DNA of 64,000 bases from Ramlibacter ginsenosidimutans (GCF_016654015.1 NZ_JAEPWM010000003.1:248001-312000); one strand, 5' to 3'. Shown: positions 20,745 to 29,873, numbered from the stretch's first letter. Program-made: numbers and translations. The notes: generated by a model from the letters alone, not told the origin.

Positions 20745-20759
20745 GTAACTTTCGGTTAC
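20745..20759. promoter_or_regulatory. Palindrome upstream of the ABC binding-protein gene
   Basis: GTAAC-TTTCG-GTTAC forms perfect 5-bp arms around five bases, about 20 bp before the ATG at 20779. The AT-rich flank contrasts with the rest of the region. A repressor operator is possible, but no regulator gene adjoins it. Confidence 0.4.
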
Positions 20760-20778
20760 ATCCAAACAGGAGGGTCTC

Positions 20779-22014
20779 ATGAAGCGCGCAGCCTTGTTCC
20801 TTGCACTGGCCGGCACTGCCATGTCGCTGGCCGTCCGGGCCCAGCCGGCCCCGCCGATTCGCATTGGCATCATCTTCCCGCTGACGGGCGGCTCCGCCGA
20901 CATGGGCAACAGCGCGCGGGTGGGCGCCCAGGTGGCGGTGGACGAGATCAACGAGGTGGGCGGCTATCTCGGGCGCAAGCTCGAACTGGTGGTTCGCGAC
21001 GACAAGGCCGACAACGACACCGGCCTGAAGCTCGCGCAGGAACTCGTCAACAGTGAGAAGGTCGCCGCCACGATCGGTTTCTGCAACACCGGCGTCGCGA
21101 TGAAGGCGCTGGATGTCTTCCAGTCCAACAAGAGCGTGCTGATCGTCCCTTGCGCGACGGGCACGGCGATCACGGCGAAGTATCCGCCGGCCGACAGCTA
21201 CATCTTCCGCATGTCCGCCCGCGATCAATTGCAGACGCAGTTCCTCGTGGACGAGGTCGTTCGACGCGGCCTCACGCACGTCGCGCTGCTGGTGGACAAC
21301 TCGGGCTACGGCGACGCCGGCCTGAAGGACCTCGAAGCGGCGCTGGCCCGCGCCGGTCTGAAGCCGGCAGCCGTCGTGCGCTTCAAGCTCGGAGTGCAGA
21401 ACCTCGAGCCGGAGATGCAGCAGCTGAAAGCCTCGGGCGCCGATGCGCTGATCGGCTGGACCGTCGGACCCGAGCAGGGCGTGATCTCCGCGGCGCGCGC
21501 GGCGGTCGGCTGGAAGGTGCCGCAACTGGGACCGTGGGGCCTGTCGCACGCCTCCGCTTTCGCGACCTCCCAGGGGCGCGTGGAAGGGACGGCCATGGTG
21601 CAGACGGTCGTCCCGAACTTCTTCCTCGAGCGCAACAGCGCCTTCGTGCGCCACTACGCCAAGGTCAGCAACGAGACGCCCATCGGCTCGATGATGTCGG
21701 CGGCGCAGACCTATGACAGCGTGAACCTGCTCCTGCGCGCCATGTTCGACTCCAAGGGCGACCTGAGCGGGCCCGCGCTGAAGCATGCGCTGGAGAACCC
21801 CGGCAACATCTACCGCGGCGTGGTGAGCACCTATGACCGCGCCTTCTCCGCCAGCGACCACGACGCGATCTCCGGCAACATGCTGTGGCTCGGCACCTGG
21901 CGCAACGGCGAGCGCGGCTACTACTACAAGGACGACGAGCGCCGCGCGAGCATCATCCGGCGCAAGGAAACGACCGCCGTCGCGAAGCAGTCTGCACAGC
22001 CGGCGGCCCAATGA
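20779..22014 (+). CDS. ABC transporter periplasmic binding protein, branched-chain amino acid type
   Basis: 411 residues. The signal peptide spans about residues 1-22 (MKRAALFLALAGTAMSLAVRAQ), then a Peripla_BP_6 (LivJ-like) fold starts at IRIGIIFPLTGGSADMGNSARVGAQVAVDEIN. It should bind an amino acid or other small organic solute for an ABC importer. No permease or ATPase genes adjoin it, so it is an orphan receptor here and its substrate is open; in Burkholderiales many of these bind aromatic acids or amides rather than leucine. AGGAGGG precedes the ATG. Confidence 0.9.
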   Translation: MKRAALFLALAGTAMSLAVRAQPAPPIRIGIIFPLTGGSADMGNSARVGAQVAVDEINEVGGYLGRKLELVVRDDKADNDTGLKLAQELVNSEKVAATIGFCNTGVAMKALDVFQSNKSVLIVPCATGTAITAKYPPADSYIFRMSARDQLQTQFLVDEVVRRGLTHVALLVDNSGYGDAGLKDLEAALARAGLKPAAVVRFKLGVQNLEPEMQQLKASGADALIGWTVGPEQGVISAARAAVGWKVPQLGPWGLSHASAFATSQGRVEGTAMVQTVVPNFFLERNSAFVRHYAKVSNETPIGSMMSAAQTYDSVNLLLRAMFDSKGDLSGPALKHALENPGNIYRGVVSTYDRAFSASDHDAISGNMLWLGTWRNGERGYYYKDDERRASIIRRKETTAVAKQSAQPAAQ

Positions 22015-22056
22015 AGAACGCGCCGGCGAGCGTGTCGCCGGCGCACCGCTGCGCGC

Positions 22057-23037
22057 TCAGTTCGCGTGGATGTTGGCCGACTTGATGATCGGGACCCACT
22101 TCTCGGTCTCCGCCTTGTGCAAGGCGGCGAGTCCGCGCGGTGTCTGCTGTTCGGGCGGCGGGATCTCCTGCCCCAGCTCCGCGAAGCGCCTGCGCACCTC
22201 AGGGTCCGCGAGCGCCTCGCGCACCGCGGTGTCGAAGCGCGCGATGGCCTCCGGCGGCGTGCCCCTGGGCATCCAGATGCCGTGCCAGACCGACATGTAG
22301 AACCCGGGCAGGCCGGCCTCGTCGACCGTCGGGATCTCGGGCGCCGACGGCACGCGCGTGGGCGAAGTCACCGCGTAGGCGCGGACCTTGCCGGAGCGCG
22401 CGAAGTTCAGCCCGGTGGCCGCCTGGTCGAACGAGAGATCGACGTGGCCCGCGACGACGTCCTGCATCGCCGGTGCGGCGCCGCGGTAGTGCACGATGTT
22501 CAGCGGCGCGACCTTCTGGCTGAAGTCCTCGGCCATGATGTGCGACGGCGTCCCCGCGCCCCCACTCGCGTACGACACCTTGCCCGGATTCGCTTTCACC
22601 CAGGCCACGAGTTCCTGCAGGTTCTTCGCGGGCACGTCCAGCCGCGACACGATCACCTCCGGGTTGGTCGCGACCACCGCGACCGGTTCGAACTCCTTGA
22701 GGTAGTCGGTCTGCAGGCCCTGCACGGCCGGCGCGAGCACGTGGGTGCCGAGGTGGCCGATGATGGCCGTGTAGCCGTCGGGCGCGGCCTTGATCACCTT
22801 GGAGTTCGCGATGACGCCGCCCGCTCCCGTCACGTTCTCCACCACCACCGTCTGCCCCAGGCTGCGGGTCATGCGCTCGGCGAGGATGCGCCCCAGCGTG
22901 TCGGTCGGCCCCCCGGCGGCGAAAGGCACGACCAGGGCGATGGAGCGGCTGGGATAGTCGTCAGCCAGCGCGCTCGCGACCGGCAGCGCCAGCGCGGCGA
23001 ATGCGGCGATCCACTTCGACACAGCAATGCGGAACAT
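22057..23037 (-). CDS. Bug-family (TTT) periplasmic solute receptor
   Basis: 326 residues. The signal peptide ends near ALADDYPSR, then comes the Bug/TctC-type fold with the diagnostic VVPFAAGGPTDTLGR and VVVENVTGAGG. These proteins bind carboxylated compounds in the periplasm, usually for a tripartite TctAB transporter. No TctA or TctB gene is present in the window. ATG 23037 is preceded by AGGGGA. It ends close to the end of the convergent ABC binding protein and stands next to a tRNA remnant. Confidence 0.9.
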   Translation of the reverse strand: MFRIAVSKWIAAFAALALPVASALADDYPSRSIALVVPFAAGGPTDTLGRILAERMTRSLGQTVVVENVTGAGGVIANSKVIKAAPDGYTAIIGHLGTHVLAPAVQGLQTDYLKEFEPVAVVATNPEVIVSRLDVPAKNLQELVAWVKANPGKVSYASGGAGTPSHIMAEDFSQKVAPLNIVHYRGAAPAMQDVVAGHVDLSFDQAATGLNFARSGKVRAYAVTSPTRVPSAPEIPTVDEAGLPGFYMSVWHGIWMPRGTPPEAIARFDTAVREALADPEVRRRFAELGQEIPPPEQQTPRGLAALHKAETEKWVPIIKSANIHAN

Positions 23038-23181
23038 GGCGGTCCCCTGGGGCGGATGCGGGCAGCCAAGGTACGCCGGCGGGCGGCGGGTCCGCTTCAG
23101 GGCTTTCCCTTGCACGCCGGTCACGTGACCCTGCACGCAAAGGAAAAGGACCCAGCCCCGAGAGGCTAAGTCCTTTGGTTT

Positions 23182-23225
23182 TGGTGTCTCCCCGACCGGG
23201 CTCGAACCAGGGACCTACGGATCAG
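23182..23225 (-). tRNA. tRNA 3'-end remnant (not a complete gene)
   Basis: Read on the minus strand, the segment has CTGATCCGTAGGTC, then the T-arm consensus GGTTCGAGCCC, and ends CACCA. This looks like the last half of a tRNA, perhaps tRNA-Arg(TCT), whose anticodon arm usually reads CTTCTGA. No D-arm or 5' acceptor lies upstream, the T-stem lacks one base of pairing, and the spacing to CCA is two bases too long. It is therefore a degenerate fragment, as often left by integration events. It lies immediately upstream of the GntR gene that begins a catabolic cluster. Confidence 0.5.
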
Positions 23226-23273
23226 CCGTTTTGGACCTGCTATGATCTTAACGTCCTATTTATCATCCCTTTC

Positions 23274-24029
23274 GTGAACCACGCGTCCCTGAACGGCCCC
23301 CAGGCCAAGTACGTACAGATGTACCAGGTGCTGCGCTCGCGCCTGGAGATGGGGGTTTGGCGGCAAGGCCAGACGCTGCCGGCGATCCCGGTGCTCATGG
23401 ACGAATTCGGCGCTTCGCGCGTGACCGTGCGCGAAGCCATGCAGCTGCTGGAGAAGGAAGGCCTGATCCGCCGCCAGCGTGGCATCGGCACGACCGTGCA
23501 GGCGCAGCCGCAGTCGCAGCGCTGGGTACGCATCGCGACCACGCTCGACGAACTCCTGGGCACGCTGGCCTCGGTGCAACCCAAGGTCCTGAACATCGAC
23601 GACCACGCAGGCCTGCCCGACGTGCAACTGCCCGCGGACGGGATGCCCGCCAGGCAGTACGTGCGCATGCAGCGCCTGCACGTGCACGAAGGCGCGCCGT
23701 ACTGCGTGATCGACCTGTCGATCGAGTCGGCCCTGTTCAAGCGGCACAGGAAGGCGTTCATGGAGCAGCCGGCCCTGCTGGTCATGCATGCCGACAGGAA
23801 GCTGCACATCGCCAGCGCGCGCCAGGACCTGAGCATTCGCTGCGCGGATCTGGTTGAGGCGAAGCACCTGTCCATCGCGCCGGGCTCGCCGGTGGCCGAA
23901 GTGCGCCGCGTACTCACCGACGACGCCGGCGTCGTCGTCTACGCCGCGGTGGTCGTGTATCCCTCGCACATGGTGCGCCTGAGCATGGACTTGCTCGCGG
24001 CGCCCGGGGAGACCGCCGCCCGGAAATGA
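23274..24029 (+). CDS. GntR/HutC-family transcriptional regulator
   Basis: 251 residues. An N-terminal winged helix-turn-helix spans about 8-75 (YVQMYQVLRSRLEMGVWRQGQTLPAI, FGASRVTVREAMQLLEKEGLIRRQRGIGT). A C-terminal UTRA ligand-binding domain (about 95-240) includes RQYVRMQRLHVHEGAPYCVIDL. GTG 23274 is chosen because the domain starts right after it; a TATGAT -10-like element is at 23241-23246. It probably senses the substrate or an intermediate of the sugar-acid cluster that starts 88 bp downstream on the same strand. Confidence 0.88.
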   Translation: MNHASLNGPQAKYVQMYQVLRSRLEMGVWRQGQTLPAIPVLMDEFGASRVTVREAMQLLEKEGLIRRQRGIGTTVQAQPQSQRWVRIATTLDELLGTLASVQPKVLNIDDHAGLPDVQLPADGMPARQYVRMQRLHVHEGAPYCVIDLSIESALFKRHRKAFMEQPALLVMHADRKLHIASARQDLSIRCADLVEAKHLSIAPGSPVAEVRRVLTDDAGVVVYAAVVVYPSHMVRLSMDLLAAPGETAARK

Positions 24030-24117
24030 AGGGGCGCCCCGCGCGCCCCGCTCGCTGCCTGGCCTGGTGTTCCGGGGCAGGGCAACGCTCAACCCTGAAG
24101 ACTGGAGACAAGCAACC

Positions 24118-25110
24118 ATGCTGAAAACCCGCCGCCGCCTGCACGCGCTGCTCGCAAGCCTGTGTCTGACGTGCCTGCTGCCGGCAACGCCGGCCAGCGC
24201 CGCCGATGCCTGGCCGAGCCGGCCGCTCACGCTCGTGGTGCCTTACCCCGCTGGCGGCGTCGCCGACCAGCTCGCCCGCGCCCTTGGCAACGCGCTTTCG
24301 CAGCGGCTCGGCCAGCCCGTGCTCGTGGACAACCGGGCGGGCGCCAACGGCAATCTTGGCGCCGCGTGGGTCGCGCGCCAGCAGCCCGCCGACGGGTACA
24401 CGATGGTGCTCGGTTCGGTGAGCAACCTCGCGATCAACCCGCACCTGTACACCTCGATGGGCTACGACCCGCTGCAGGACCTGCAGCCGGTCACCCTCAC
24501 GCACACGATGCCCAACGTGCTGGTGGCCGGGCCGCAGACGCCGTACAAGAACGTCGCCGACCTCGTGGCCGCCGCGAAGGCCAAGCCGGGCGCCATCGCC
24601 TTCGGCTCGGCCGGCAACGGCAACACGATGCACCTGACGGGCGTGCAGTTCGAGAATGCCGCGGACGTGCGCCTGCTGCACGTGCCGTACAAGGGTGGCC
24701 CGCCGGCGCTGCAGGACGTGATGGGCGGGCAGATCCCGCTGATGTTCCACAACCTGCCGGCGGTCGTGACCATGCACAAGGCCGGCAAGGTGCGCGTGCT
24801 GGCCGTCGCCGACACGAAGCGCTCGCTGCTGCTGCCGGACGTGCCGACGTTTGCCGAGCTCGGCTACCCCGGCGTGGTCACCAACGTCTGGAACGGCGTC
24901 CTGGTGCGCCACGGCACGCCGGCGCCGATCGTCGCGCGCCTGAACAAGGAGATGGTGGCGATCCTGCAGTCGCCCGGCTTCCGCAAGCCGCTGGAAGACC
25001 AGGGCTATGAGGTCCTGTCTTCCACGCCCCAGCAGTTCACCGACCTGCTGAAGAAGGACACCGCTGCGATGGCGGGCCTGGTCAGGCAGGCCGGCCTGAC
25101 GATGCAGTAA
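24118..25110 (+). CDS. Bug-family (TTT) periplasmic solute receptor
   Basis: 330 residues. The signal peptide runs to about residue 29 (CLLPATPASAADAWP), then the Bug fold shows LVVPYPAGGVADQLAR and VLVDNRAGANGNLG. CTGGAGA precedes ATG 24118. First structural gene of the GntR-headed cluster and 12 bp before the dehydratase gene, so the ligand is probably a sugar acid destined for that enzyme. No cognate TctAB membrane components are nearby. Confidence 0.92.
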   Translation: MLKTRRRLHALLASLCLTCLLPATPASAADAWPSRPLTLVVPYPAGGVADQLARALGNALSQRLGQPVLVDNRAGANGNLGAAWVARQQPADGYTMVLGSVSNLAINPHLYTSMGYDPLQDLQPVTLTHTMPNVLVAGPQTPYKNVADLVAAAKAKPGAIAFGSAGNGNTMHLTGVQFENAADVRLLHVPYKGGPPALQDVMGGQIPLMFHNLPAVVTMHKAGKVRVLAVADTKRSLLLPDVPTFAELGYPGVVTNVWNGVLVRHGTPAPIVARLNKEMVAILQSPGFRKPLEDQGYEVLSSTPQQFTDLLKKDTAAMAGLVRQAGLTMQ

Positions 25111-25122
25111 TCGGGAAGCCGC

Positions 25123-26880
25123 ATGAACGCTCCCATCCGCAAGACGCTGGCCGAACTGCGCAGCCAGCGTTGGCTCGCCAGCGACGACATCCGCGGCTTC
25201 GCCCACCGGCAACGCCTGCAGCAGCAGGGACTCGCGCGCGAAGAGTTCATGGGCCGCCCCGTGATCGGCATCATCAACACCTGGAGCGAGCTGTCGCCCT
25301 GCCATGCGCACCTGCGCGAGCGCGCGCAGGCCGTCAAGCGCGGCGTGCTGCAGGCGGGTGGCTATCCGTTCGAGCTGCCGGCGCTAAGCCTCGGCGAGGT
25401 GATGGTCAAGCCGACCACCATGCTGTACCGCAACTTCCTCGCCATGGAGGCGGAGGAGCTCCTGCGCAGCCTGCCGCTCGACGGCGCCGTGCTGATGGGA
25501 GGCTGCGACAAGACGACGCCGGGCCTCGTGATGGGCGCGCTGTCCATGGACATCCCGGCGATCTTCTGTCCCGCCGGGCCGATGCTCAACGACCGCTACA
25601 AGGGCGCGACCGTCGGTGCCGGCACGCACACGAAGAAGTACTGGGAGCAGTACACGATCGGTGCCATCGACCAGCCGGAATGGATCGCGCTGGAAGGCCG
25701 CATGACCCGCGCGCCCGGTACCTGCAACACGATGGGCACCGCCAGCACGATGACGTCCATCGTCGAGGCCATGGGCTTTACGCTGCCCGGCGCGACCAGC
25801 ATCCCCGCCATGGACGCGGGCCATTCCCGCATGGCCTGGGCCTGCGGCAAGCGCGCCGTGGAGATGGTCTGGGAGGACCTGAAGCCCTCCCGCTTCATCA
25901 CGCGCGCGTCCTTCCTCAACGGCATCGCCGCCTGGATGGCGCTGGGCGGCTCGACCAATGCGGCCGTGCACCTGCCGGCGATGGCGGGCCGCGCCGGCAT
26001 CGAACTGCGGCTGGAAGACTTCGATGCGATCGCCCGGCGCGTGCCGGTGATCGCGAACCTGTTCCCCTCGGGCAACCGCCTGATGGAGGACTACCACTAC
26101 GCGGGCGGCCTGCCGGCGCTCCTGAACAGGATCGCCGGTGAACTGGACCTCACCGCCCAGACCATCACCGGGCGCAGCCTGGGCGAGAACATCGCGGGCC
26201 ACACCTGCAGCGACGACGACGTGATCCGCGACCCCGCTTCGCCGCTGGTGGTCGCGCCGCCGGACTGCCCCGAGGCGTCCATGGCACTGGCGGTCGTGCA
26301 CGGCAACCTCTGCCCGGACGGCGCGGTCATCAAGCCTTCGGCGGCGACCCCGAAGCTGCTGCGGCACACCGGCCGCGCGCTGGTGTTCGACTCCAACGCC
26401 GAGATGCTGGCGGCGGTCAACGATCCGAACCTCGACGCCGACGAGAACACCGTCCTCGTGCTGCGCAACGGCGGCCCGGTCGGTGGCCCCGGCATGCCGG
26501 AATGGGGCAATCTCCCCATCCCGAAGAAGCTGCTGAAGCAGGGCGTGCGCGACATGCTGCGCATCTCCGATGCGCGCATGAGCGGCACGCATTACGGCAC
26601 CTGCGTGCTGCACGTCGCGCCGGAATCGGCCGTGGGCGGACCGCTCGCGCTGATCCGCACCGGCGACCTGATCACGCTGGACATCGGAGCGCGCCGGCTG
26701 GATGTGCAGCTGACCGAAGCCGAATGGGCCGAACGCCGCGCCGCCTGGAAGCCGCCGCAGCAGCCGTATGCCCGCGGCTTCACGCGCCTGTACCAGCAGC
26801 AGGTCACGCAGGCCAACGAGGGCTGTGACTTCGCGCTGCTTTCCGGCAACGCACCGACGCCCGAACCTCCCATCTACTGA
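25123..26880 (+). CDS. IlvD/Edd-family sugar-acid dehydratase
   Basis: 585 residues. An iron-sulfur enzyme that removes water from an aldonic acid to give a 2-keto-3-deoxy acid. Three cluster cysteines are at C60 (SPCHAHL), C128 (GGCDKTTPG) and C201 (GTCNTMGTAST), nearly the spacing known in L-arabinonate dehydratase. Other blocks are GGSTNAAVHLPA and DARMSGTHYGTCVLHVAPESAVGGPLA. The context (aldolase next, no ilv genes) argues for sugar-acid catabolism rather than for IlvD of isoleucine/valine synthesis. The exact substrate (arabinonate, galactonate, xylonate or another) cannot be read from sequence. Confidence 0.9.
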   Translation: MNAPIRKTLAELRSQRWLASDDIRGFAHRQRLQQQGLAREEFMGRPVIGIINTWSELSPCHAHLRERAQAVKRGVLQAGGYPFELPALSLGEVMVKPTTMLYRNFLAMEAEELLRSLPLDGAVLMGGCDKTTPGLVMGALSMDIPAIFCPAGPMLNDRYKGATVGAGTHTKKYWEQYTIGAIDQPEWIALEGRMTRAPGTCNTMGTASTMTSIVEAMGFTLPGATSIPAMDAGHSRMAWACGKRAVEMVWEDLKPSRFITRASFLNGIAAWMALGGSTNAAVHLPAMAGRAGIELRLEDFDAIARRVPVIANLFPSGNRLMEDYHYAGGLPALLNRIAGELDLTAQTITGRSLGENIAGHTCSDDDVIRDPASPLVVAPPDCPEASMALAVVHGNLCPDGAVIKPSAATPKLLRHTGRALVFDSNAEMLAAVNDPNLDADENTVLVLRNGGPVGGPGMPEWGNLPIPKKLLKQGVRDMLRISDARMSGTHYGTCVLHVAPESAVGGPLALIRTGDLITLDIGARRLDVQLTEAEWAERRAAWKPPQQPYARGFTRLYQQQVTQANEGCDFALLSGNAPTPEPPIY

Positions 26881-26896
26881 ACCCTTCGAGGAACAA

Positions 26897-27706
26897 ATGC
26901 CCGCCCCCACCGACCTCCTGGTCAACCCTTTCCGTGAACGACTGAAGAAGCCCGGCGCGCCGCTGGGCACCTGGCTCATGTCGGGTGCCGCGAGCACCGC
27001 CGAGGCCATGGGCCGCGCCGGCTTCGACTGGCTCGTGCTGGACCTGGAGCACGTGCCGGTCGACGACCGCGACGCGATCGGCATCCTGCAGGCCATGGCC
27101 GGCACGAATGCGATGCCCGTCACGCGCCTGGCCGCGAACGACCCCGTGCTGTTCAAGCGCGCGCTCGACATGGGCGCGCAGACGGTGATGGTGCCGTTCG
27201 TGGATTCCGCCGAGGATGCGCGCCGCGCCGTCTCCTATGCCAAGTACCCGCCCGAGGGCGTCCGCGGCTTCGCGGCGGTGCACCGCGCCAGCGGCTACGG
27301 CACCGCGAAGGACTACGGCAAGCGCGCCAACGATTCCGTCTTCACCATGATCCAGCTCGAGACGCCCAAGGCGGTCGCGGCGCTGGAGGAGATCGCCGCC
27401 GTGCCCGGCGTCGACGCGCTGTTCCTCGGCCCCGGGGATCTCTCGGCCAACATGGGTTTCATCGGCAACGTCGCCGCCCCCGAGGTGCAGGCCGTGATCG
27501 CCGATGTCGCGGCGCGCTGCCGCAAGGTGGGCATCCCGTGCGGCATCGTCGGGCCGACGCCCGAGATGGTGTCCAGCTTCGTCGCCCAGGGCTATTCGTT
27601 CGTGGCCGTGGCCTCGGACATGGGAATGATGATGCGCCAGGCCACCGCCTTCATCCAGGCGCTGCAGCCCAGCCTGGCCAAGGGATTCGAAAGCAGCGTG
27701 TACTGA
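26897..27706 (+). CDS. HpcH/HpaI-family class II aldolase
   Basis: 269 residues. A metal-dependent aldolase of the 2-keto-3-deoxy acid type, it cleaves a 2-keto-3-deoxy sugar acid to pyruvate (or an analogue) and an aldehyde. Family residues are the LDLEH block (E51, H52), R near VTRLAAND, E155 in QLETPKA, and the metal-site D in LGPGDLS. The ATG at 26897 is 16 bp after the dehydratase gene. It would act directly on the product of that dehydratase or of the enolase-superfamily enzyme encoded downstream. Confidence 0.92.
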   Translation: MPAPTDLLVNPFRERLKKPGAPLGTWLMSGAASTAEAMGRAGFDWLVLDLEHVPVDDRDAIGILQAMAGTNAMPVTRLAANDPVLFKRALDMGAQTVMVPFVDSAEDARRAVSYAKYPPEGVRGFAAVHRASGYGTAKDYGKRANDSVFTMIQLETPKAVAALEEIAAVPGVDALFLGPGDLSANMGFIGNVAAPEVQAVIADVAARCRKVGIPCGIVGPTPEMVSSFVAQGYSFVAVASDMGMMMRQATAFIQALQPSLAKGFESSVY

Positions 27707-27720
27707 TGGAGACCAAAAGC

Positions 27721-28698
27721 ATGAACCTGCGCCGCCGCGCCTTCGCCACCTTTGCCACCTTCGCCGCCGGCGTGCTCGCCTGCACATTCGGGGCCGCCGC
27801 CCTGGCCGGGGATGCCTATCCGCAGCGGCCGATCACGATGATCGTGCCGTTCGGCCCGGGCGGCACCTCCGACATCATGGCGCGCCTGCTCCAGCAGCCC
27901 CTGGCCGACGCCTTGCACGGGACCGTGGTGGTGGACAACCGCGGCGGGGCCGGGGGCGCCATCGGCATGTCGCTGCTCAAGCGCGCGAAAGCGGACGGCC
28001 TCACCATCGGCCTGTCCGTCATCGGCCCGGAAGTGCTGCAGCCCGCGCTGCGCGACACCGGCTACTCGTACCAGGACTACGACCACATCTGCCGCACCTA
28101 TTCCGTGCCGCTGATGATGCTGGTCCCGGCCGATTCGCCCTTCCACTCGGTGGCGGACGTGATCGGCTATGCGCGGTCCCACCCGGGCAAGCTGACCTAC
28201 GGCTCCTCCGGCACCGGCACCATCCTGCACCTCGCGATGGCCATGCTCATGGACAAGGGCGGCGCGCAGGCGCTGCACGTGCCGTACAAGAGCACGGGGG
28301 AGATGGTGACCGCGCTGAAGGGCGGGCAGGTCATGCTGTTCAACGAGACGCCCACGATCGCGAAGCAATACGGCCTGCGTCCGCTGGCCGTGTTCGCCGA
28401 CCACCGCGTGGCGAACTTCCCGGACGTGCCGACGATGGCCGAGGCCGGGTTCACGATGACGCCGGCCGGCGTGTGGGGCGGCTTGATCGCGCCGAAGGGG
28501 CTGCCGCCGCAGGTGCGAACCGCGCTGGAATCGGCCTGCCAGAAGGCCATCGGCACGCAAGCTTACGTCACGCCCGCCGAACGCGTCGACACCCCGCCGG
28601 CGTACCAATCGGGCGCCGCCTTCGCGGCCTTCGCGAAGAGCCAGTCCGAAGCGTACGGCGCCCTGATCGACAAGCTGGGCCTGGCGCAGAAGCAGTGA
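27721..28698 (+). CDS. Bug-family (TTT) periplasmic solute receptor
   Basis: 325 residues from ATG 27721, which has GGAGA upstream; ATG 27706, overlapping the aldolase stop, is the alternative. The signal peptide (RRRAFATFATFAAGVLACTFGAAALA) ends near residue 30, and the Bug fold shows MIVPFGPGGTSDIMAR and VVVDNRGGAGGAIG. The second receptor of the same operon; it is clearly different from the first and so may widen the range of acids taken up. Overlaps or abuts the next gene. Confidence 0.92.
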   Translation: MNLRRRAFATFATFAAGVLACTFGAAALAGDAYPQRPITMIVPFGPGGTSDIMARLLQQPLADALHGTVVVDNRGGAGGAIGMSLLKRAKADGLTIGLSVIGPEVLQPALRDTGYSYQDYDHICRTYSVPLMMLVPADSPFHSVADVIGYARSHPGKLTYGSSGTGTILHLAMAMLMDKGGAQALHVPYKSTGEMVTALKGGQVMLFNETPTIAKQYGLRPLAVFADHRVANFPDVPTMAEAGFTMTPAGVWGGLIAPKGLPPQVRTALESACQKAIGTQAYVTPAERVDTPPAYQSGAAFAAFAKSQSEAYGALIDKLGLAQKQ

Positions 28699-28709
28699 AG
28701 CAGCAGGCA

Positions 28710-29873
28710 ATGACAAGCATCGCCGGGGACGCCGCCGGCCTCGCGTCGTTCCGCCTCGCCAAGGTGGAAGCCCTCGTGTTCCGCGTCCCGGTGGAGCAGC
28801 CCGTGCAGACCTCCTTCGGGATCATGCACGACCGTCCCGCCGTGCTCGTGCGCGTCGAGGACACTGAAGGGGCGGTGGGCTGGGGCGAGATCTGGTGCAA
28901 CTTCCCGAGCGTGGGGGCGGAGCACCGCGCGCGCCTGCTCGAATCGGCGGTCGCGCCCATCTTGCTGGAGCGGGCGTGGGACACGCCGGAGCAGGCGTTC
29001 GACGCCGTGTCGAAGCGCCTGCACGTCCTCGGCATCCAGACCGGCGAACCCGGCACCATCGCCCAGACGATCGCGGGCGCCGACATCGCGCTGTGGGATC
29101 TTGTCGCGCGCCGCATCGGGCAGCCGCTGTGGCGCCTGTTCGGCGGCACCAACCGCATCGGCGTCTACGCCTCCGGCCTGAATCCCACGGAGCCGGAGCG
29201 CCTGGCCGCGGCCAAGCGCGACGAGGGCTTCCGTGCCTTCAAGCTGAAGGTGGGTTTCGGGGCAGAGCGCGACGCGTCCAACCTGCGCGGCCTGCGCGAC
29301 CTGCTCGGGGACGACGCGACCCTGATGGTCGACGCCAATCAGGCCTGGGACGTGGACCAGGCCGCGGAGATGGCGCGGCGCCTCGCCGACTTCCGGCTCC
29401 AGTGGATGGAGGAGCCGATCCCCGCAGACCGGCCGTGGTCCGAATGGGTGCAGTTGGCCGGCCGGAGCCCCATCCCGCTTGCTGCCGGCGAGAACATGCG
29501 CGGGCACGCGCAGTTCGCGGAAGCGCTCTCCACCAGTGCCTTCGCGGTGGTCCAGCCGGACCTGGGCAAGTGGGGCGGCTTCAGCGGCTGCCTGCCGGTC
29601 GCTCGCGCCGTGCTGGGCGCGGGCCGCATGTTCTGCCCGCACTGGCTGGGCGGCGGCATCGGCCTCGTCGCCAGCATGCACCTCAAGGCGGCCGTGGGCG
29701 GCGCCGGCTACGTGGAAGTGGACGCCAATCCCAATCCGCTGCGCGAGCTGCTGGCACGCCCGTACCCGGCCGTCGTGGAAGGCGCCGTGACGCTCTGTGA
29801 AGAGCCGGGCCTGGGCGTCGCTCCCGACCTCGACGCCGTGCGCGGCTTGCGCGTGAAGCACGCGTATCGCTAG
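28710..29873 (+). CDS. Enolase-superfamily (mandelate racemase/muconate lactonizing type) sugar-acid dehydratase
   Basis: 387 residues from ATG 28710; GTG 28695, overlapping the previous stop as GTGA, is possible. The catalytic frame of the superfamily is present: K178-x-K180 (FKLKVGFG), metal ligands D208 (DANQAW), E234 (MEEP) and E261 (GEN), then D284 and H311 (FCPHWLGGG). This acid-base set fits proton abstraction and dehydration of an aldonic or related acid. Last gene of the cluster. With the IlvD-like enzyme, the operon has two chemically different dehydratases, suggesting two substrates or two stereoisomers converging on the aldolase. Confidence 0.88.
   Translation: MTSIAGDAAGLASFRLAKVEALVFRVPVEQPVQTSFGIMHDRPAVLVRVEDTEGAVGWGEIWCNFPSVGAEHRARLLESAVAPILLERAWDTPEQAFDAVSKRLHVLGIQTGEPGTIAQTIAGADIALWDLVARRIGQPLWRLFGGTNRIGVYASGLNPTEPERLAAAKRDEGFRAFKLKVGFGAERDASNLRGLRDLLGDDATLMVDANQAWDVDQAAEMARRLADFRLQWMEEPIPADRPWSEWVQLAGRSPIPLAAGENMRGHAQFAEALSTSAFAVVQPDLGKWGGFSGCLPVARAVLGAGRMFCPHWLGGGIGLVASMHLKAAVGGAGYVEVDANPNPLRELLARPYPAVVEGAVTLCEEPGLGVAPDLDAVRGLRVKHAYR

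Noticed and set aside
23182..23225. Complete tRNA gene
   Set aside because: Only the 3' half is present; D-arm, anticodon 5' side and acceptor 5' strand are missing, and the CCA spacing is off.
25123..26880. Dihydroxy-acid dehydratase IlvD of branched-chain synthesis
   Set aside because: Cluster cysteine spacing and the aldolase/receptor neighbours fit a sugar-acid dehydratase; the ilv operon is elsewhere.
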